From assembly GCA_963969495.1 (NCBI GenBank), contig OZ018329.1, positions 69,838,959 to 69,902,958 on the forward strand: DNA of 64,000 bases, written 5' to 3'. The DNA comes from Ceratothoa steindachneri (Eukaryota; Arthropoda; Malacostraca; Isopoda; Cymothoidae). Position numbers and translations under genes: made by a program. This document shows positions 22,496 through 34,085 of the stretch, piece after piece. A model generated the notes under the pieces. That model did no database searches, was not told the origin of the DNA, and saw only the letters and a list, made by a program, of their open reading frames with translations. Every line of letters starts with the position of its first letter. Position 1 is the first letter of the stretch.

Positions 22496-24029
22496 ATGGC
22501 TTCACAATCGTTCGAAGTTTTCGTCAAGCAAGGACAAGCTCTCGGTCTCACAGGACAGGAACTAAAGGAATTCGTCCAAAGCAAACAGCGAGAGGAAAGA
22601 GCACGTGAAATGGAAGAAAGAAAAGAAGAAATGGAAGAAAGGAGAAGAAAAGAAGAGTTAGAATTTGAAGAAATAGAAAGGATTCGAAAACATGAAAGGG
22701 AATTAAGCAGTGACCAAGTGGAAGTCAGTTCTGTTGGATTTGTGATCATCAACCCCAGGCCCCCGCTATGAAACTTCCCCAATATAAAGACGAAGAAGAT
22801 TTGTGCTCATACTTAACACATTTTGAAAAGATCTTCGAGGTAAATGGATGGGCCATAGAATCCGAAGGAGTCAGTAGATTGCTCCCATTGCTTAGTCCGC
22901 TCTTAAGAGAAATTTTCATCTCGTTACCACATGAAGCTACAGCACCTTGAAGGCCGAATTGCTATCCGCCTTCAACTTGAACTCTCAGTTCTACCGCGCT
23001 AAGTTTAGATCGGCTAAAATCCAGCCCGGTCAAACTTACCGACATTTTGGATATATCCTGAAGCGAAACCTCCAGTTCTGGTTTGAATCCTCCAAAGTCG
23101 AATCGGAGTATGATGCCCTGATTGACTTTATGTTAAAAGACCAGCTATTGTCCACCCTCCCCCAGGAGATCCGAGCATTCGTGCAAGACCGCCGAGCGTC
23201 TACCTTTCAAGAATGCCTCGAGGAAGCTGATCTCCATGCGACAAATCATCGCCTATACCCACAGGATACCCGGAATAATACTCCCCCGTACCCGAAGAAT
23301 AAATTTAGTCAATGGAAGTCCCAACAAAGGAAACCCCCTCCATTGATAAAGACCACAGCCCCGTTCAGGCCAAAGAATAAGCCTTTTGTAGCCCACGAAG
23401 ACAGAAAAACCCCAGTCTTCAATACCCCCTACAATAACCAGCACCAGAATAAGCAGGTTATATGCTACTCCTGCGGTTCCCCAGGCCATTATAAGTCCCA
23501 ATGTGTACAGAATTCCAGCCTACGCCCCACCCAGAGCCAACAAGTTGACCAAGTAACCGCTACCCTTCCCCCGGAACAGCCGGCCACGCTTACGTCATTC
23601 CCCTCGTCTCCATCCCCACAGGAATTTCAAGTGAACTTCCTGTTCAACAAGAGTTCCCCCGGAGGACTAAATTTCGAAACCGGCTCGATCAATGGCTGTA
23701 AAGTGTCTACCCTCGTCAGAGACACAGGGTGCACATGCATTGTGGTGTCAGACAAATTGCTTTCCCCTGTCGACCCCTAACATAAGAAGTACGCAGTTGT
23801 ACACGACTTCTTGGGTCGAGAAAATAGATTCCCGTTAATCCGCTGCCATGTACAGTGTAAATATTTCACTGGTTGGGCCGACGTAGTGGCAGCCCCCATC
23901 AAATTTTGCTCGGTACTCATTTGCCAGAGCGCACTACTCTCCCCGAGTGAAGTGACTCAAGCTGTCGTCACTCGAGCGCAAGCTAGCCGTGAGGCTAGAG
24001 TAGTAGGAAATGCGAAGTCTGCATGCTGA
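22496..24029 (+). pseudogene. Gypsy gag and start of protease
   Basis: Gag begins MASQSFEVFVKQGQALGLTG, followed by a charged coiled coil (residues about 28-70). It continues in a second frame at 22768 (MKLPQYKDEEDLCSYLTHFE, capsid start) and a third at 22947 (the rest of the capsid, with QTYRHFGYILKRNLQFWFES). A CCHC zinc knuckle reads CYSCGSPGHYKSQC. The protease active site follows as VRDTGCTCIVVSDKLL, with a stop after SPVDP at 23780. The last open part (23811-24029) ends near VVTRAQASREARVV, typical of the linker before RT. Two small frame breaks near 22770 and 22948 disable gag. Confidence 0.8.
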
Positions 24030-24504
24030 GGCTATTTGGTTATAATTATCCTTGTTTTTCCTTTCTCTTTCATTCATCATTTATGTTTAAACTTATGAGT
24101 TGTATTTTTACGTTCCCTATCAAAATGTTTTGAAAAAAAGGGTTGGAATGGAAATGGATTTTTTCGTGAATTTCCATGTGGAAATTAAATTTTTAGAAAT
24201 GTTTATACCTTAATTAAAAAGAATATCTCGATTTTATCTGTCTTTCGGGAAAGATATACAAAACACGGGGTGAATTGACATAAGAGTTATAAACTTAAAG
24301 ATAACCATGGTAAGCAACATTTTTCTTAATGAACGACAACATTATTTGCCTCGATCCACTGCTCAGGAGATGTGATCTACCTATAACTACTCTCAAGTCA
24401 TTATCATCATCAGATACTTCCATCCATTTCCTAAACTACATCCAAAGTATAGCATCCAGAACATAGACAAAACTTAAGGCTTCGTTCAGCACGCATGACT
24501 AAGT
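24030..24504. other. Unassigned AT-rich stretch
   Basis: Follows the protease where RT would be expected; no RT wording in any frame, so the pol gene was lost here. Confidence 0.5.
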
Positions 24505-25480
24505 AAAGGGTGCGGCAGAACCGATTGAGCAGTTTTGAGGAGTCAATGCTTGGGGGGAGGAGGGGGGAGGAAGATCCGTGTGGTTTCGCTCTGCTCCGTA
24601 GACATCTCCATTTCAGTAGCAAACATGATGTGGACGGGAGCGCATCGCGGTTTTGCCGTACGCACGTATTTTGAGAACAATCAATCTGTGATTGCGACGC
24701 AAAGAGCTTTTCGGCGACGGTTCAATATTCTGCGGAACGATGCCATTGCTCAGGTGAACACAATTCGGTCCTGGGTTAGGCAGTTGGAGGCAACTGGTAG
24801 CACACTAAAAAGAGATACACATGGCCGACACAGCTCCATCAGAACACCAGAAAATGTGGAGATGGTGAGAGCAGCGATCGTGCAGTCGCCGAGACGTTCT
24901 GCTCAAAGGCAGTTTGAGGAGGATTCTAGATATGGATTTCAATTTACATCCCTACGAAATAATGATGGCTCAAGAAATGAACCGAGCAGACTTTGCCAAC
25001 GACCAAAATCTGTGTGAAAACATGCTTGCACAGATCGCTCCCGTGGCAGCTTTCTTCAGTAGCGACGAGGCACATTTTCACCTCTGTGGGGTTGCAAATA
25101 AGCAAAATTTCCGTTACCTGGCTGAAAATAACACCCGAATTATCCATAAAATACCGCTATATTGCCCTAAACTAACGGTGTGGTGTGCTATATCACAATT
25201 TGGTGTGATAAGCCCGTACTTCTTTGAGGAGTAAGGAATGACCGTAACCGTGAGTTCCGAATGTTATCTTAATGTTGCACAATTTTCTGCAGCCCAGAGT
25301 GGAGGAGATTGTTGAAGATGAGGAATTGGGGGACGTGTGGTTTCAGCAGGATGAGGCTACAGCTCACACAGCCTGGAATTCACTCAATTCTTTGAGACGA
25401 ATGTTTCCCAGGCGTATGGTGTCTCTGAGGAGTGATTTAGAGTGGCCTGCGCGGTCACCTGATTTGAGTAAGCATTGATG
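24505..25480 (+). mobile_element. mariner-like element, DD41D type, 3'-truncated
   Basis: A possible terminal repeat (AGGGTGCGGCAGAACCG) sits at about 24507, resembling the GGGTGTTCC ends of the second copy at 49014-49874. It is followed by a transposase. The 3' end is lost after the third catalytic aspartate region. No right terminal repeat was found. Confidence 0.7.
24625..25478 (+). pseudogene. DD41D transposase, disabled
   Basis: IS630-Tc1-mariner transposase, which cuts and pastes DNA. The start MMWTGAHRGFAVRTYFENNQ leads into helix-turn-helix DNA-binding domains (SVIATQRAFRRRFNI, RTPENVEMVRAAI). A frame change near 24914 leads to the catalytic domain with the first acid in FFSSDEAHFHLCG and a second shift near 25235. 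The second acid is in WFQQDEATAHTA and the third block is WPARSPDLSK. The distance from the QQD acid to the expected last acid fits DD41D, but the sequence is cut there. Frameshifts and the lost C-terminus make it inactive. Confidence 0.8.
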
Positions 25481-25792
25481 GTATATTCACTTGGAAAATT
25501 TGGATAGTAGTAGATAAAAGATGGTGAAAGGGGGGTAGGGTTGCCCTTGTTTTAGGGTCATCGCAGGCATAGCTTATTATTTTTATTTATATTTAATTTT
25601 CCTTTTTGTTATTATTTATGTTGTCTCATGTTTTTCTCTGTATGTGTTCTTCTTATTGTTTTTGTGTATATTTTTTCTCCTTGTCTTGTTTAATCTGTAT
25701 ACTTGTATCGACGTTGTTAAGCTTTCAAGCCTTTGTTAGTGCGCGTTTTTTGTGTTTGTACCTCGTGTGTATTCTCGTTGTTTGTTATCCTG
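25481..25792. other. Unassigned T-rich stretch
   Basis: T-rich; may be 3' sequence of the adjacent LINE. No gene seen. Confidence 0.4.
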
Positions 25793-27320
25793 TTATTTTG
25801 TAGTTTGTCGTGTCATACTATGTGTTGTTAGTGTGTAAATGAAAATTGGTTCTATGTTTTCCTCAGAACAGACTTTGGTGCTTGGGAATCGCCGATTACG
25901 ACCGACCTCCCCGTACAGCCTGGCAGGGATGTTGATCCTGCCTCCAGTTCTTCTTAATTCTGGAATTATATAATTGGCCAATGTAGACCAGAGTTTTTTG
26001 GCTAGTTTCTGGGTTGCGACGTTTACTGGCTCCAGTTTCTGCCTGCGGTGCAGGTCCCTCTGCCGATGTCGTTCTCTTCTCCTGCTCTTGTTCATGAAGA
26101 GGAATGCAGAGTTCTGCACTCGCTGGAGCCTTCTCATAGTGGTCTTTCTGTCCGCCTGAGTCACTACAGGATAAACTAAAGGTATAGTTTCCTGATGTTC
26201 GCCGAGCTAAGTTCTCTGAACCTATATAGCTTAGAGATTTCTCTCTTCGCCATATTCTGCCTCACCGTGTAGTGACTCAAGTATCCGCGGTCGGAGATTT
26301 TTAGGCCCAGGATGGTGCCTCGGCGGAGTAACCGTATCTCCTCCCATCAATTACAATGGGTCACGTCAACTGACGGCACAGCGGGAAAATTGTGAACTTC
26401 TCCCTGTTTGTCCGGATTTTCCATTTTCTCTTGAAATCGTTGATGTTCGAGATCTCCGCGACTGTGTTAATAGCCTGATTCCTTGCTTTCCTAACCCTAC
26501 TGGGGACGATGCGTGTGAAGTGATATGCGTATTGCAGATACATCGTGTCCCTGTGGATTGGAGTAGGGAGGTCGATGGTGAAGACCAGGTAAAGCAAGGA
26601 ACTCAGACAGTTCCCCTGGGGAGCGCCCGCTTTGAGTTCGAATTCGGGAACCTTGTGATCTTCTATCATGATACGCGCCCTTCTGTCCATGATGAAGTCA
26701 CCAAGAATCCTTTCCAAGACTGGGTTTAGCTGGAGACTTAGGATCTTGTATTGCAGTCAACTCAACCAAACCTTGTCGAAGGCCTTCTGCACGTCCCTCA
26801 TCACGATGTCTACATAGTGACTCTTCGCTCGGCATTGCGCGATCTTTTCTGTTAGGAGCGCCAGGGCCGTTTCAGTGCCCCGTTTTGGTATAAACCCATG
26901 TTGTTGTGGGTTGTGCGCTCCCAACTCGTCGAGTTGATATTTTAGCCTGTTGGCGATAATCTTCTCGAAGATCTTGCCGGGTATTTCTAGGAGAGAGATT
27001 GGAAGGTAGTTGGCCTCTTGGTCTGGTGGCTTGTTCCTTTTCGGGATAAAAATGATTTTCGCCACCTTATACCCGTCTGGGAAGTAGCCTGTACTCAGGG
27101 AAGCATTCATGATGTTCACCATTCCCTGAATAATTTACCTTGGGGCATTCACTATGTTGTTTTTAGTGAGCCCAGACCATCCTGGTGCCCTTTGTTTGAA
27201 GGACCTTATGGTGTTAATGGTCTCTTTAACAGTGATCGGGCGTCCGTGGTCAACCATCTCCCTCTCTCTCTCTTTAGATACTTGTGGTTGTGGGTGGGTC
27301 CTATGTATCATCGCTTCGAT
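25793..27320 (-). pseudogene. Jockey-like LINE reverse transcriptase fragment
   Basis: The - strand reads from the linker after the endonuclease (around 27300-27130) into RT: GYKVAKIIFIPKRNKPPDQE, LLEIPGKIFEKIIANRLKYQ, HGFIPKRGTETALALL and VQKAFDKVW (26757-27122), then KAGAPQGNCLSSLLYLVF (26361-26717). The catalytic box is damaged: YLQYAYHFTRIV lacks the two aspartates. The C-terminal part is 25793-26164 (RRLQRVQNSAFLFMN). No RNase H follows, which with the wording suggests a Jockey-group element. It is cut on its 5' side by the I-like LINE. Confidence 0.75.
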
Positions 27321-27501
27321 TTTATTTATTTATTTAAGGGGCTATCTGGCGACTGCGCACTTAGGCATAAGTCGCCGTAAACAAACAGCCTAGTTCTAGG
27401 CTACTTTAAAAAATTTAAAAAGAAAACAACAATAAAAGGAAATAACAATTAGGAAGCAATAACAATAACAAAACAATAACAAAAACAACAACTAAACCTA
27501 G
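27321..27501 (-). other. 3' UTR and TAAA tail of the I-like LINE
   Basis: Between the end of the ORF2 reading (27502) and the short (TAAA)n tail. It is A/C-rich on the + strand with many AACAA units and no frame. Confidence 0.6.
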
Positions 27502-28443
27502 TTAAATGAAAGGGAGAAGGCCGGCCTCCCCCCAAAAGTCAACAAGTTTACCAGTCATTGTGCACGCACTCGTCCCGAGTACAAGGGACAGGCGGTAGCG
27601 ACCCCGCGCTTCCCGGTACCGGGACAGGTAACGTGCGCGAAAATCACCCAGACTGGGACATTCGACAAGAATGTGCCGAGCAGGCTGGGGGACGACGCAG
27701 TTGTCGCAATAGGGCGCAGGCGAGCGCTCTATCAAATAGCAAAGCGTCACACGAGTGTGTCCGATTCGGAGACGACAGAAAACGACCTGAAACCGTCAAG
27801 GAATTATGGTATAAGTCTATGGGAACAGTCGCGGCGCAATGGCACAAAACTTTAAGTTCCCTTCAACCGTCTCCCATCTTCTTTGCCAAGCAGTCCGAAG
27901 AGCTGCCCGTATTCCTGCCATGTAGTCAGTGTGAGGAAGAGTGAAACGCTCGTCCAGTCGCAGAGTCCTGGCGGACTTTTTGGCGCCCTCATCGGCGCGC
28001 TCATTCCCCGCAGTTCCCACATGTCCAGGAACCCAGTGGAAGATAATCTCGAGATCCGCCCGGCTCGCCAAAACCGTGGCGTCACGGATATCGCGAACCA
28101 GGGGATGCGGAGATTAAAATGCCCCGAGAGCACTCAGGGAACTTTGTGAGTCGCTATAGATCACAATCCGGTCTCTGAACTGGGCACGTCGCGTAATCTC
28201 CCGTACCGAGTGGTGTATTGCCACCAGCTCGGCCGTAGAGACAGACGCAGCGCCTGGCAGAGCCCCGCTGACTTCAAACAGAGGGGATACGGCGTGGAAG
28301 CCGACCCCCTCTTGGGACTTGAAGCCATCCGTATACACTGGTACGGTTCCAGCGTGACACGATGTGTGCTCCAAAAAGGTTGAACGCAATACTCCTGGCG
28401 CTGTACAAGCTTTTGGAGTAGAGGCGTGGCGACAACTAGCCAA
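27502..28443 (-). pseudogene. RNase H domain and C-terminal tail of I-like LINE ORF2
   Basis: RNase H removes the RNA template during integration. All four acidic sites are visible: VYTDGFKS, STAELVAIHHSV, IYSDSQSSLSAL and GNERADEGAKKSA, with HWVPGHVG before the last. A frameshift near 28115-28120 splits the domain between 28114-28443 and 27817-28071. The tail 27502-27750 contains a cysteine-rich motif (YCDNCVVPQPARHILVEC) as found after RNase H in such LINEs. Confidence 0.82.
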
Positions 28444-28455
28444 ATGTGGTACCCT

Positions 28456-30047
28456 TCAGGGTAGCGTCCTAGGCAGAACCAGAAGCGCCCCCGGCTCGAG
28501 AGCTATATCTAGCTCTCGAAGGAGTTTCCTGGCCCTGAACCCAAAGGGCTTAGGGTATGACTGACGTCTTTCAGAGGCATAGGCACCGTCGAGATCAGCT
28601 GCGGATGCAGTGAAAGCTGTTGGCGACTGAGGGAGGCGCCGGGCTCGCGCATACAGGCAAGTGATGCACTGCACGCGGCGCCGAGCGAGTGGCATCTCCC
28701 CAGCATCGACCAACAGGCTCTCAATGGGGGAAGTGCGGAAGGCACCAGTCGCAAGGCGAAGGCCGGTGTGGTGGATCGAATCCACCTTCCGCAATAAACG
28801 CTCGGCTGCGGATGCATAAAACTCCCATCCGTAGTCGAGCTTCGAACGAACAAAGGATCGATAAAAAAATAGAGCAGTTGCCCTATCAGTGCCCCAAGCG
28901 CTGAACCTCACGGAACGGAGAATATCCATGGCACGGGTACAAGAGACCCTCAGGCTGCGAATACGAGCCTCCCACGTGAGACGTCGGTCGAATACAAGAC
29001 CAAGGAAACGGTGCGACTCAACCACATCCAGGCGCCCCCCATCATTAAGAAACAAATCTGGGTCGGGATGAAGCCATGGATGGCGGCAGAAGTGCACCAC
29101 CTTAGTTTTGGCGACAGAAAACCGAAACCTGTGCGCTTCGGCATAGCGAGAGACGCGGTTCAATGTCTTTTAGAGTTAACGCTCCAGAGTTGACATCTGG
29201 GCTGCGCCAAAAGAGATTGAAAGGTCGTCCACGCAGAGCATAGCGAGAACATCTTCCGGCAGCACCGAGGTGATGCCGTTGATGCTCAGGGCAAAGAGTG
29301 TGACACTGAGGACACTTCCCTCATGAACACCCTCTTCCTGCTCCTTTGGGCCGGAGAGAGCTCCTGCAAAAATTCAGATATAAAGACTGGGAGGCGTGTC
29401 CTCGCCCCCATCGTGTAAAGAGTCTCCATGATACCGTATCGCCATGCGGTATCATATGCCTTCTCCAGATCGAAAAACACCGTGGCGTAGTGCTGTCTAC
29501 GAAGGAAAGCATCGCAGACGGCATTTTCCAGTCGGAGCAGAGCATCCGACGTGGAGTGGAACTTGCGGAAGCCGCACTGTGCAAAAGACAGGTGGCCACC
29601 GCAGTCCAGAAAAAAGTCTAATCTAACATTTACCAATTTCTTCATCAACTTGCACATGCAAGAGGTTAGAGGGATTGGGCGGAAACCGGTCGGAGTAGAG
29701 TGATCTCTCCCCGGCTTGCGGAAGGCGAGTACAGTAGCGATTCGCCAGGAGTCTGGGAGAAGACTCTCCACCCAGATCCTGTTGAACAAATCTAACAGAA
29801 AGGCCATGCCTCGCTCACCCAGGTGTTGAAGCATAGCGTACGGGACATCTTCCGGACCAGGGGCGGTGTCCACGCACGAAGCAAGAGCGGAACGCAGGTT
29901 AAAGGGTTCTCCGCCTCTGGAGGTAAAGTTCAGTCGGCGGCCTTCCGTGACATCACGACTCGCAGTAAATGCTGGAGTAGCAGCATCTGGGGTAGAGAAT
30001 GCTGAAAAAGCGGTCGCGAAAGATTCTGCTACGGACGCGGGTCCCAA
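28456..30047 (-). pseudogene. Reverse transcriptase domain of I-like LINE ORF2
   Basis: The frame 29286-30047 begins with the linker and reads APGPEDVPYAMLQHL, SWRIATVLAFRKPGRDHS, FRPIPLTSCMCKLMKKL and FFDLEKAYDTAWRYGI. A frameshift near 29300 moves the reading so that the catalytic box is LCVDDLSIS (near 29222-29248), a C-V-D-D form of YxDD. From 28456 to 29163 the palm and thumb continue (SVAKTKVVHFCRHPWL, HRFLGLVFDRRLTWE, LDYGWEFYASAAERLL). Few lesions are needed to explain the breaks, so the copy is fairly recent. Confidence 0.82.
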
Positions 30048-31250
30048 AACTGCGGTCCCATTCTCCTGGAGAACAGGAGGGGATCTTGCGAGTACTTGTC
30101 CGAATCCATTTTACTCGCTTTCACACCCCTGCTAGAGGCATCCTCCCCTTTAAGTAAAGATACGTATGCCAAGAAGAGTGGCGGGTGTGCTGTGAAATAT
30201 ACCGGAACCTAGCCCACGCTCAACGAAATTCACTGAGAGGGGAATCGTTCGGGTGGCGCTTATAGTGCATGTAGGCATAATGCTTCTATTTGAGAACCGT
30301 CACATACTCTTCTGACCATCACAGGCGTGTTCAGCGTGCAAGACGTCTAGACTTTTTATGAATAGTAGTTAGGCCCACGGCGATGAGGTTGCCGGAGAAG
30401 AACTCAACGGCCTAATCTACAGACCTAAACTCTCGACTGAGATTATGAATTCATTCATTTCCTGAAATGCAGACCACCGCGCCTGCGCCAATCACCACCG
30501 AGGTGGGCTCTCAGGCAGCAGTTGCCCTGAAAATAATATTTGAATGGGCAGGTGATCACTACCATGGAGGTCATCGACCACCTCCCAATCAAAATCAGGC
30601 TGTGCATCCGAAGAGCACAAAGATAGGTCAAGGCAAGAAAATGAAGCGGTTCTTAGACAGTGATGCGTGAACTGATCCACGTTTAGGACACCTATCTCAA
30701 GCTCTTTGATCAGGTCGGCAAGGACTTTTCCCCTGGGATTTATTGAGTAATTTCTCCAGAGAGGATGCCTGCCGTTCAGATCTCTAAGCAAGAGAAAGGG
30801 CCTCGGCAACCATGCCACGACGCGGCGGAAGTCCCCCGCGTCGAAGTCAGATGACGGTGAAATGTATGCAGAAATGATGTATCTAAAGAGAAAGGGAGAA
30901 CCGAGACATCATGTCGGGTGTAAACCGCGCATCTCCCAGCCCGGCCATCCCGTGGTGGTGGGGTCGCAAGACCCTTATACCCCAGGAGGGCGGGCAGTGG
31001 GCACGCGCCTAGCATGGTCTCCTGCAAAAAGAGAGCTAACGTGGAACGGGACGAGACGAGCCTCCGCAGCTCCTCCCAGGAGGCCCGGAGTTTACGGCAA
31101 TTCCATTGAAAGAATATGCCCTCCAGGCCTAGCTCGGAGGAGACGCGGGGGCTTTCCTCGAACAGAAGACCCTCACGGGAATGACCGTACGCTTCCCGGA
31201 GGCAGAACCCCAGGCGCTGTTGGCCGGACAAAGCGCTGAAGGTGCTGTCG
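30048..31250 (-). pseudogene. Endonuclease domain of I-like LINE ORF2
   Basis: An apurinic-type endonuclease nicks the target DNA. Recognisable blocks are FFQWNCRKLRASWEEL, ALFLQETMLGA, YKGLATPPPRDGRAGRCAVY (30776-31231), then DLNGRHPLW and VDDLHGSDHLPIQIL (30492-30818). The D-N and SDH elements are the family's catalytic signature. The frame is broken near 30800. Between about 30050 and 30490 the linker to RT is degraded, with no long frame. Confidence 0.78.
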
Positions 31251-31396
31251 CCTTCGATGACTTATTGGAGGAGGTTGTGCTCGCCATGCGAGTCTTTTCC
31301 TCCCTCCGCCTTGAAACCTTAGGCGGGCGTTGCGGCTTCGGAGGCGGGGGGCCCTCTTTTTGAGGAACCACCGTCTCCGAGCCACTCCCTCCACCA

Positions 31397-33574
31397 CTAG
31401 GCGTGGGCGAAGGAGCCGAAGCTCCTTTGTTGCTGTCCTCCTTTCGGAGGACAGCTTTCGGAACCCCGGAAGATGGCCTGGTGACCAACCTTCAGGGGTG
31501 TTGCCCCCTGTGAGTCTAACGACTCAGTGGAGGCGCGTGGCCGTTTCGCCTTACGGGAAACGGTCGCGCTGGGGGAAGAGGGGGGAGCCCTGGTTTTAGC
31601 CGGGGCTGGGTGTAAACCCTTTTTGCCGCCAGCTTTACCAGGGAAGCCTTTGGGTTGAGTAGAGCCCGCAAAAAGGCTCCGAATGGGCGCGAAAACAACC
31701 GTGCTCGTTGGCATGAAATAGCCAGGAGCAGTGGGTGCCTTTCTAACTATTAAGGCATATGACGTCCCAAGCAGAGCTGGGCGCGCCAGGACCAAGTTCT
31801 TAGCCTCGCGGAATGAGATTCGATCCTGGGCCAGAACGGCCAGGATTTCTTTCTCGAGGAGGCATGCACCCCATTGCCCTCAAGAAGCGGGGTGTGGCTT
31901 TCCGCAATTGACACACTTGGCCACACATGATTTAGACTTATCGTGTGAGGCTTTAGAGCAATTTACACAGACTTCGGGTGACACGACTTTGCACGTCTAC
32001 AAGATCGATTCGTATGGCCGAAGTGGTGACATTAATAGCACTGCCGCGGCAGTAGCACGAATGCCTTCACGCGGTAGCGGTACCAACCAGCACGCACCGA
32101 CTCAGGGAGCTTGTCACAGTCGAACGTGACGAAGAGTGTAGGGGTGGGTCTCGAGGCCCCTCCCTGTTTTCTTATCACACGTTCAACCTTGACCGTCCCA
32201 TAGTCGGCCAGGTCTAGGGTGATGTCCTCAATGGAGTAGTCAACGAGTTCCTTCGCATAAACTACTCCTTTCACAAAGTTCATGGTAGAGTGTGGCGTCA
32301 CACTCACCGGGATGCCATGAAGTGTCCGAAGAGCACTTATCTTGGCCGATTCGGCGGGATTCGCCGCATTCACCAGAAGGCTCACGTCAGAGAAACGGGT
32401 CACCTTCGGCTCTCTACCAATTTCACTAGCTAATTTTTTTCTCTAATGGATCATGTTGCCCTTGGCCAACATGCTGCTCAGTGGAGCGAATAACGAGGAA
32501 GTATTTGAAGCCAGCGGGCTCGAAAACGCGGGGCAACCTCTGAATCAGGGGCCCCAATGTCATCGAGGCTCCGCCCTGTGCACTTTTCGTCTTTGTCATA
32601 GTCAGGGGCTCCGCACCCGGGGTGGGGGCAGAGGGGCCGGATGTGCCGATCTTGGCTTGGTCGCTTGCCAAAGTGGCAGCAGACCCATCCGTCCCCGTAG
32701 CCCCCGCGGATAAAGAGGAGCCCCAAGTCTTTTTAGTCTTTCTTGTCTTTTTCTTCTTCTTAGGAGAGGAGGGCGGGGAATGAATCCGCTTCGCACCTCC
32801 GCCGGCAGAAGTCCCTAGGCCAGATGGACCAGCCTCAGCCAGGTCCTTCTCCGAAATGGAAAAGGTCCTGGTGGTCGCAGGGGCACCGGTCAGAGGAGAT
32901 CCCTCCCCTCCTTGTACTGCCTCGGAGGCCCCAGCCGTTTGAGGAGGACCTTGCATAGGGGCGGATTCGGGTTTAGTGCTTGGCGCCGAGTCCGGATTCC
33001 CCCCCATGGAAGGCCCTACCGTCTGAGGCTGGGTTTCCTCAAAGACCATGTCTATCACAGGAGGGGCCTCCAGTTGGCCATCCCCTCCCAGGACATCGCA
33101 GGTCCTCTTGGCAGCGTCACCAGTCTTGTTTGGGGAGGCACAGGCCTTGACCCCGGCAAGGTTTAAGATTTTTGCCAGCAGGTCTTTTGAGGGAAGCGAC
33201 CGAAGGGGCCTGGCTTCCCTCTCCCCCCTAAGGGGGTTTGCCCTACCGAGCCGCTTCGATGAGGAGCGGCTGGCTAAGAGCTGCCTGCTGGCTTTCTTGG
33301 CAGTCTCTTGGAAAGAAAAGAGAGGACTGCCGCTACAAAAAGGGAGGTGCCGGAAAGCACCTCCAGAGAAGGGGATGAGGGGGAGTCCCCTGCATCCGTA
33401 GGCGGAGGAGAGGAGTAAGCCTCCTCTCCGGTTAGAGAAATATGGAGGGTCCCCTGCACAAGAACAGGGGAGGGGGACCTCCATTTTTTCGCTGGAGCTG
33501 CCCAAGGGTGGCTCCGTCATTGTTTCAAGGGGAGTTAAAGGGGTTTGGTTGTTTGAAAAGTCATCCATGGGCAT
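31397..33574 (-). pseudogene. ORF1 (gag-like) of the I-like LINE
   Basis: ORF1 binds element RNA. It starts MPMDDFSNNQTPLTPLETM at 33574; the first 300 residues are low-complexity, rich in Ser, Pro and Gly, with a lysine cluster (PKKKKKTRKTKK). An RNA-recognition-like part runs from RVFEPAGFKYFLVIRS (32426-33574 frame) into 32032-32403 (SDVSLLVNAANPAESAKISA, YRYRVKAFVLLP) after one frameshift near 32410. Three zinc knuckles follow at about 31880-32045 with shifts (one reads CHHFGHTNRSC, another CVNCGKPHP). The C-terminal frame 31397-31795 holds ISFREAKNLVLARPALLG. Confidence 0.75.
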
Positions 33575-34085
33575 GGTGACCCTATTTTTTCCACGGGACG
33601 CAATAGCTCACCACCTCTCGCAGTTGCCCGCACTGCAAGAGGTGCTTACAGGCCTGGCAGAGCCAGGCCCCGCCATTTGGGGCCACCCCTCCCGGCTGGT
33701 GGCCTGGCAGTCCATCGACATGGCGGCTCCACCTTGAACACGGCGTAAAACTGAGTGTGAATAGGACAGGAAAAGGGATGTGAGGAAGGTATGGGTGGGG
33801 ATGAAGCAGGTTGTTAAAAACCAGCCACCCCAGACCCGAGCTCAGGGGTTACGGAACATTGTCCCCACCCCTCTCAGCCTCGATCCGAGACGGTTGGCTG
33901 AGAAGAAGATCAGCATCTACCGTGTGAAATTAGAGGCTGACCAGAGAAAGTTGTGGGAGAGTTTGTATGAAAAGCAAAGAAACAAGTGTTTTGAAGGAAG
34001 GAGAAGAGGCTATGCTGGGGTCGGAAGGGTGCTGAATCCCGTCAGCACGGCGGCTAGGATGGCAAATCGCCGCGCCCCTTATGGG
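33575..34085 (-). other. 5' leader candidate of the I-like LINE
   Basis: GC-richer than its surroundings, no conserved frame. It lies between the ORF1 start and the proposed 5' end of the LINE. Confidence 0.4.

Larger units (their letters stand above)
27321..34085 (-). mobile_element. I-like LINE, nearly full length
   Basis: The - strand carries, in order, ORF1 with zinc knuckles, then ORF2 with apurinic-type endonuclease, RT and RNase H, and a (TAAA)n tail at 27321-27337. This domain set is that of the I group of non-LTR elements. Near the tail the flank reads ATCATCGCTTCGAT, and at about 34086 the + strand reads TCATCGCTCCGAG; this near-match may be the target duplication and would set the 5' end. 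If so the element is about 6.8 kb. It carries several frameshifts. Confidence 0.75.
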
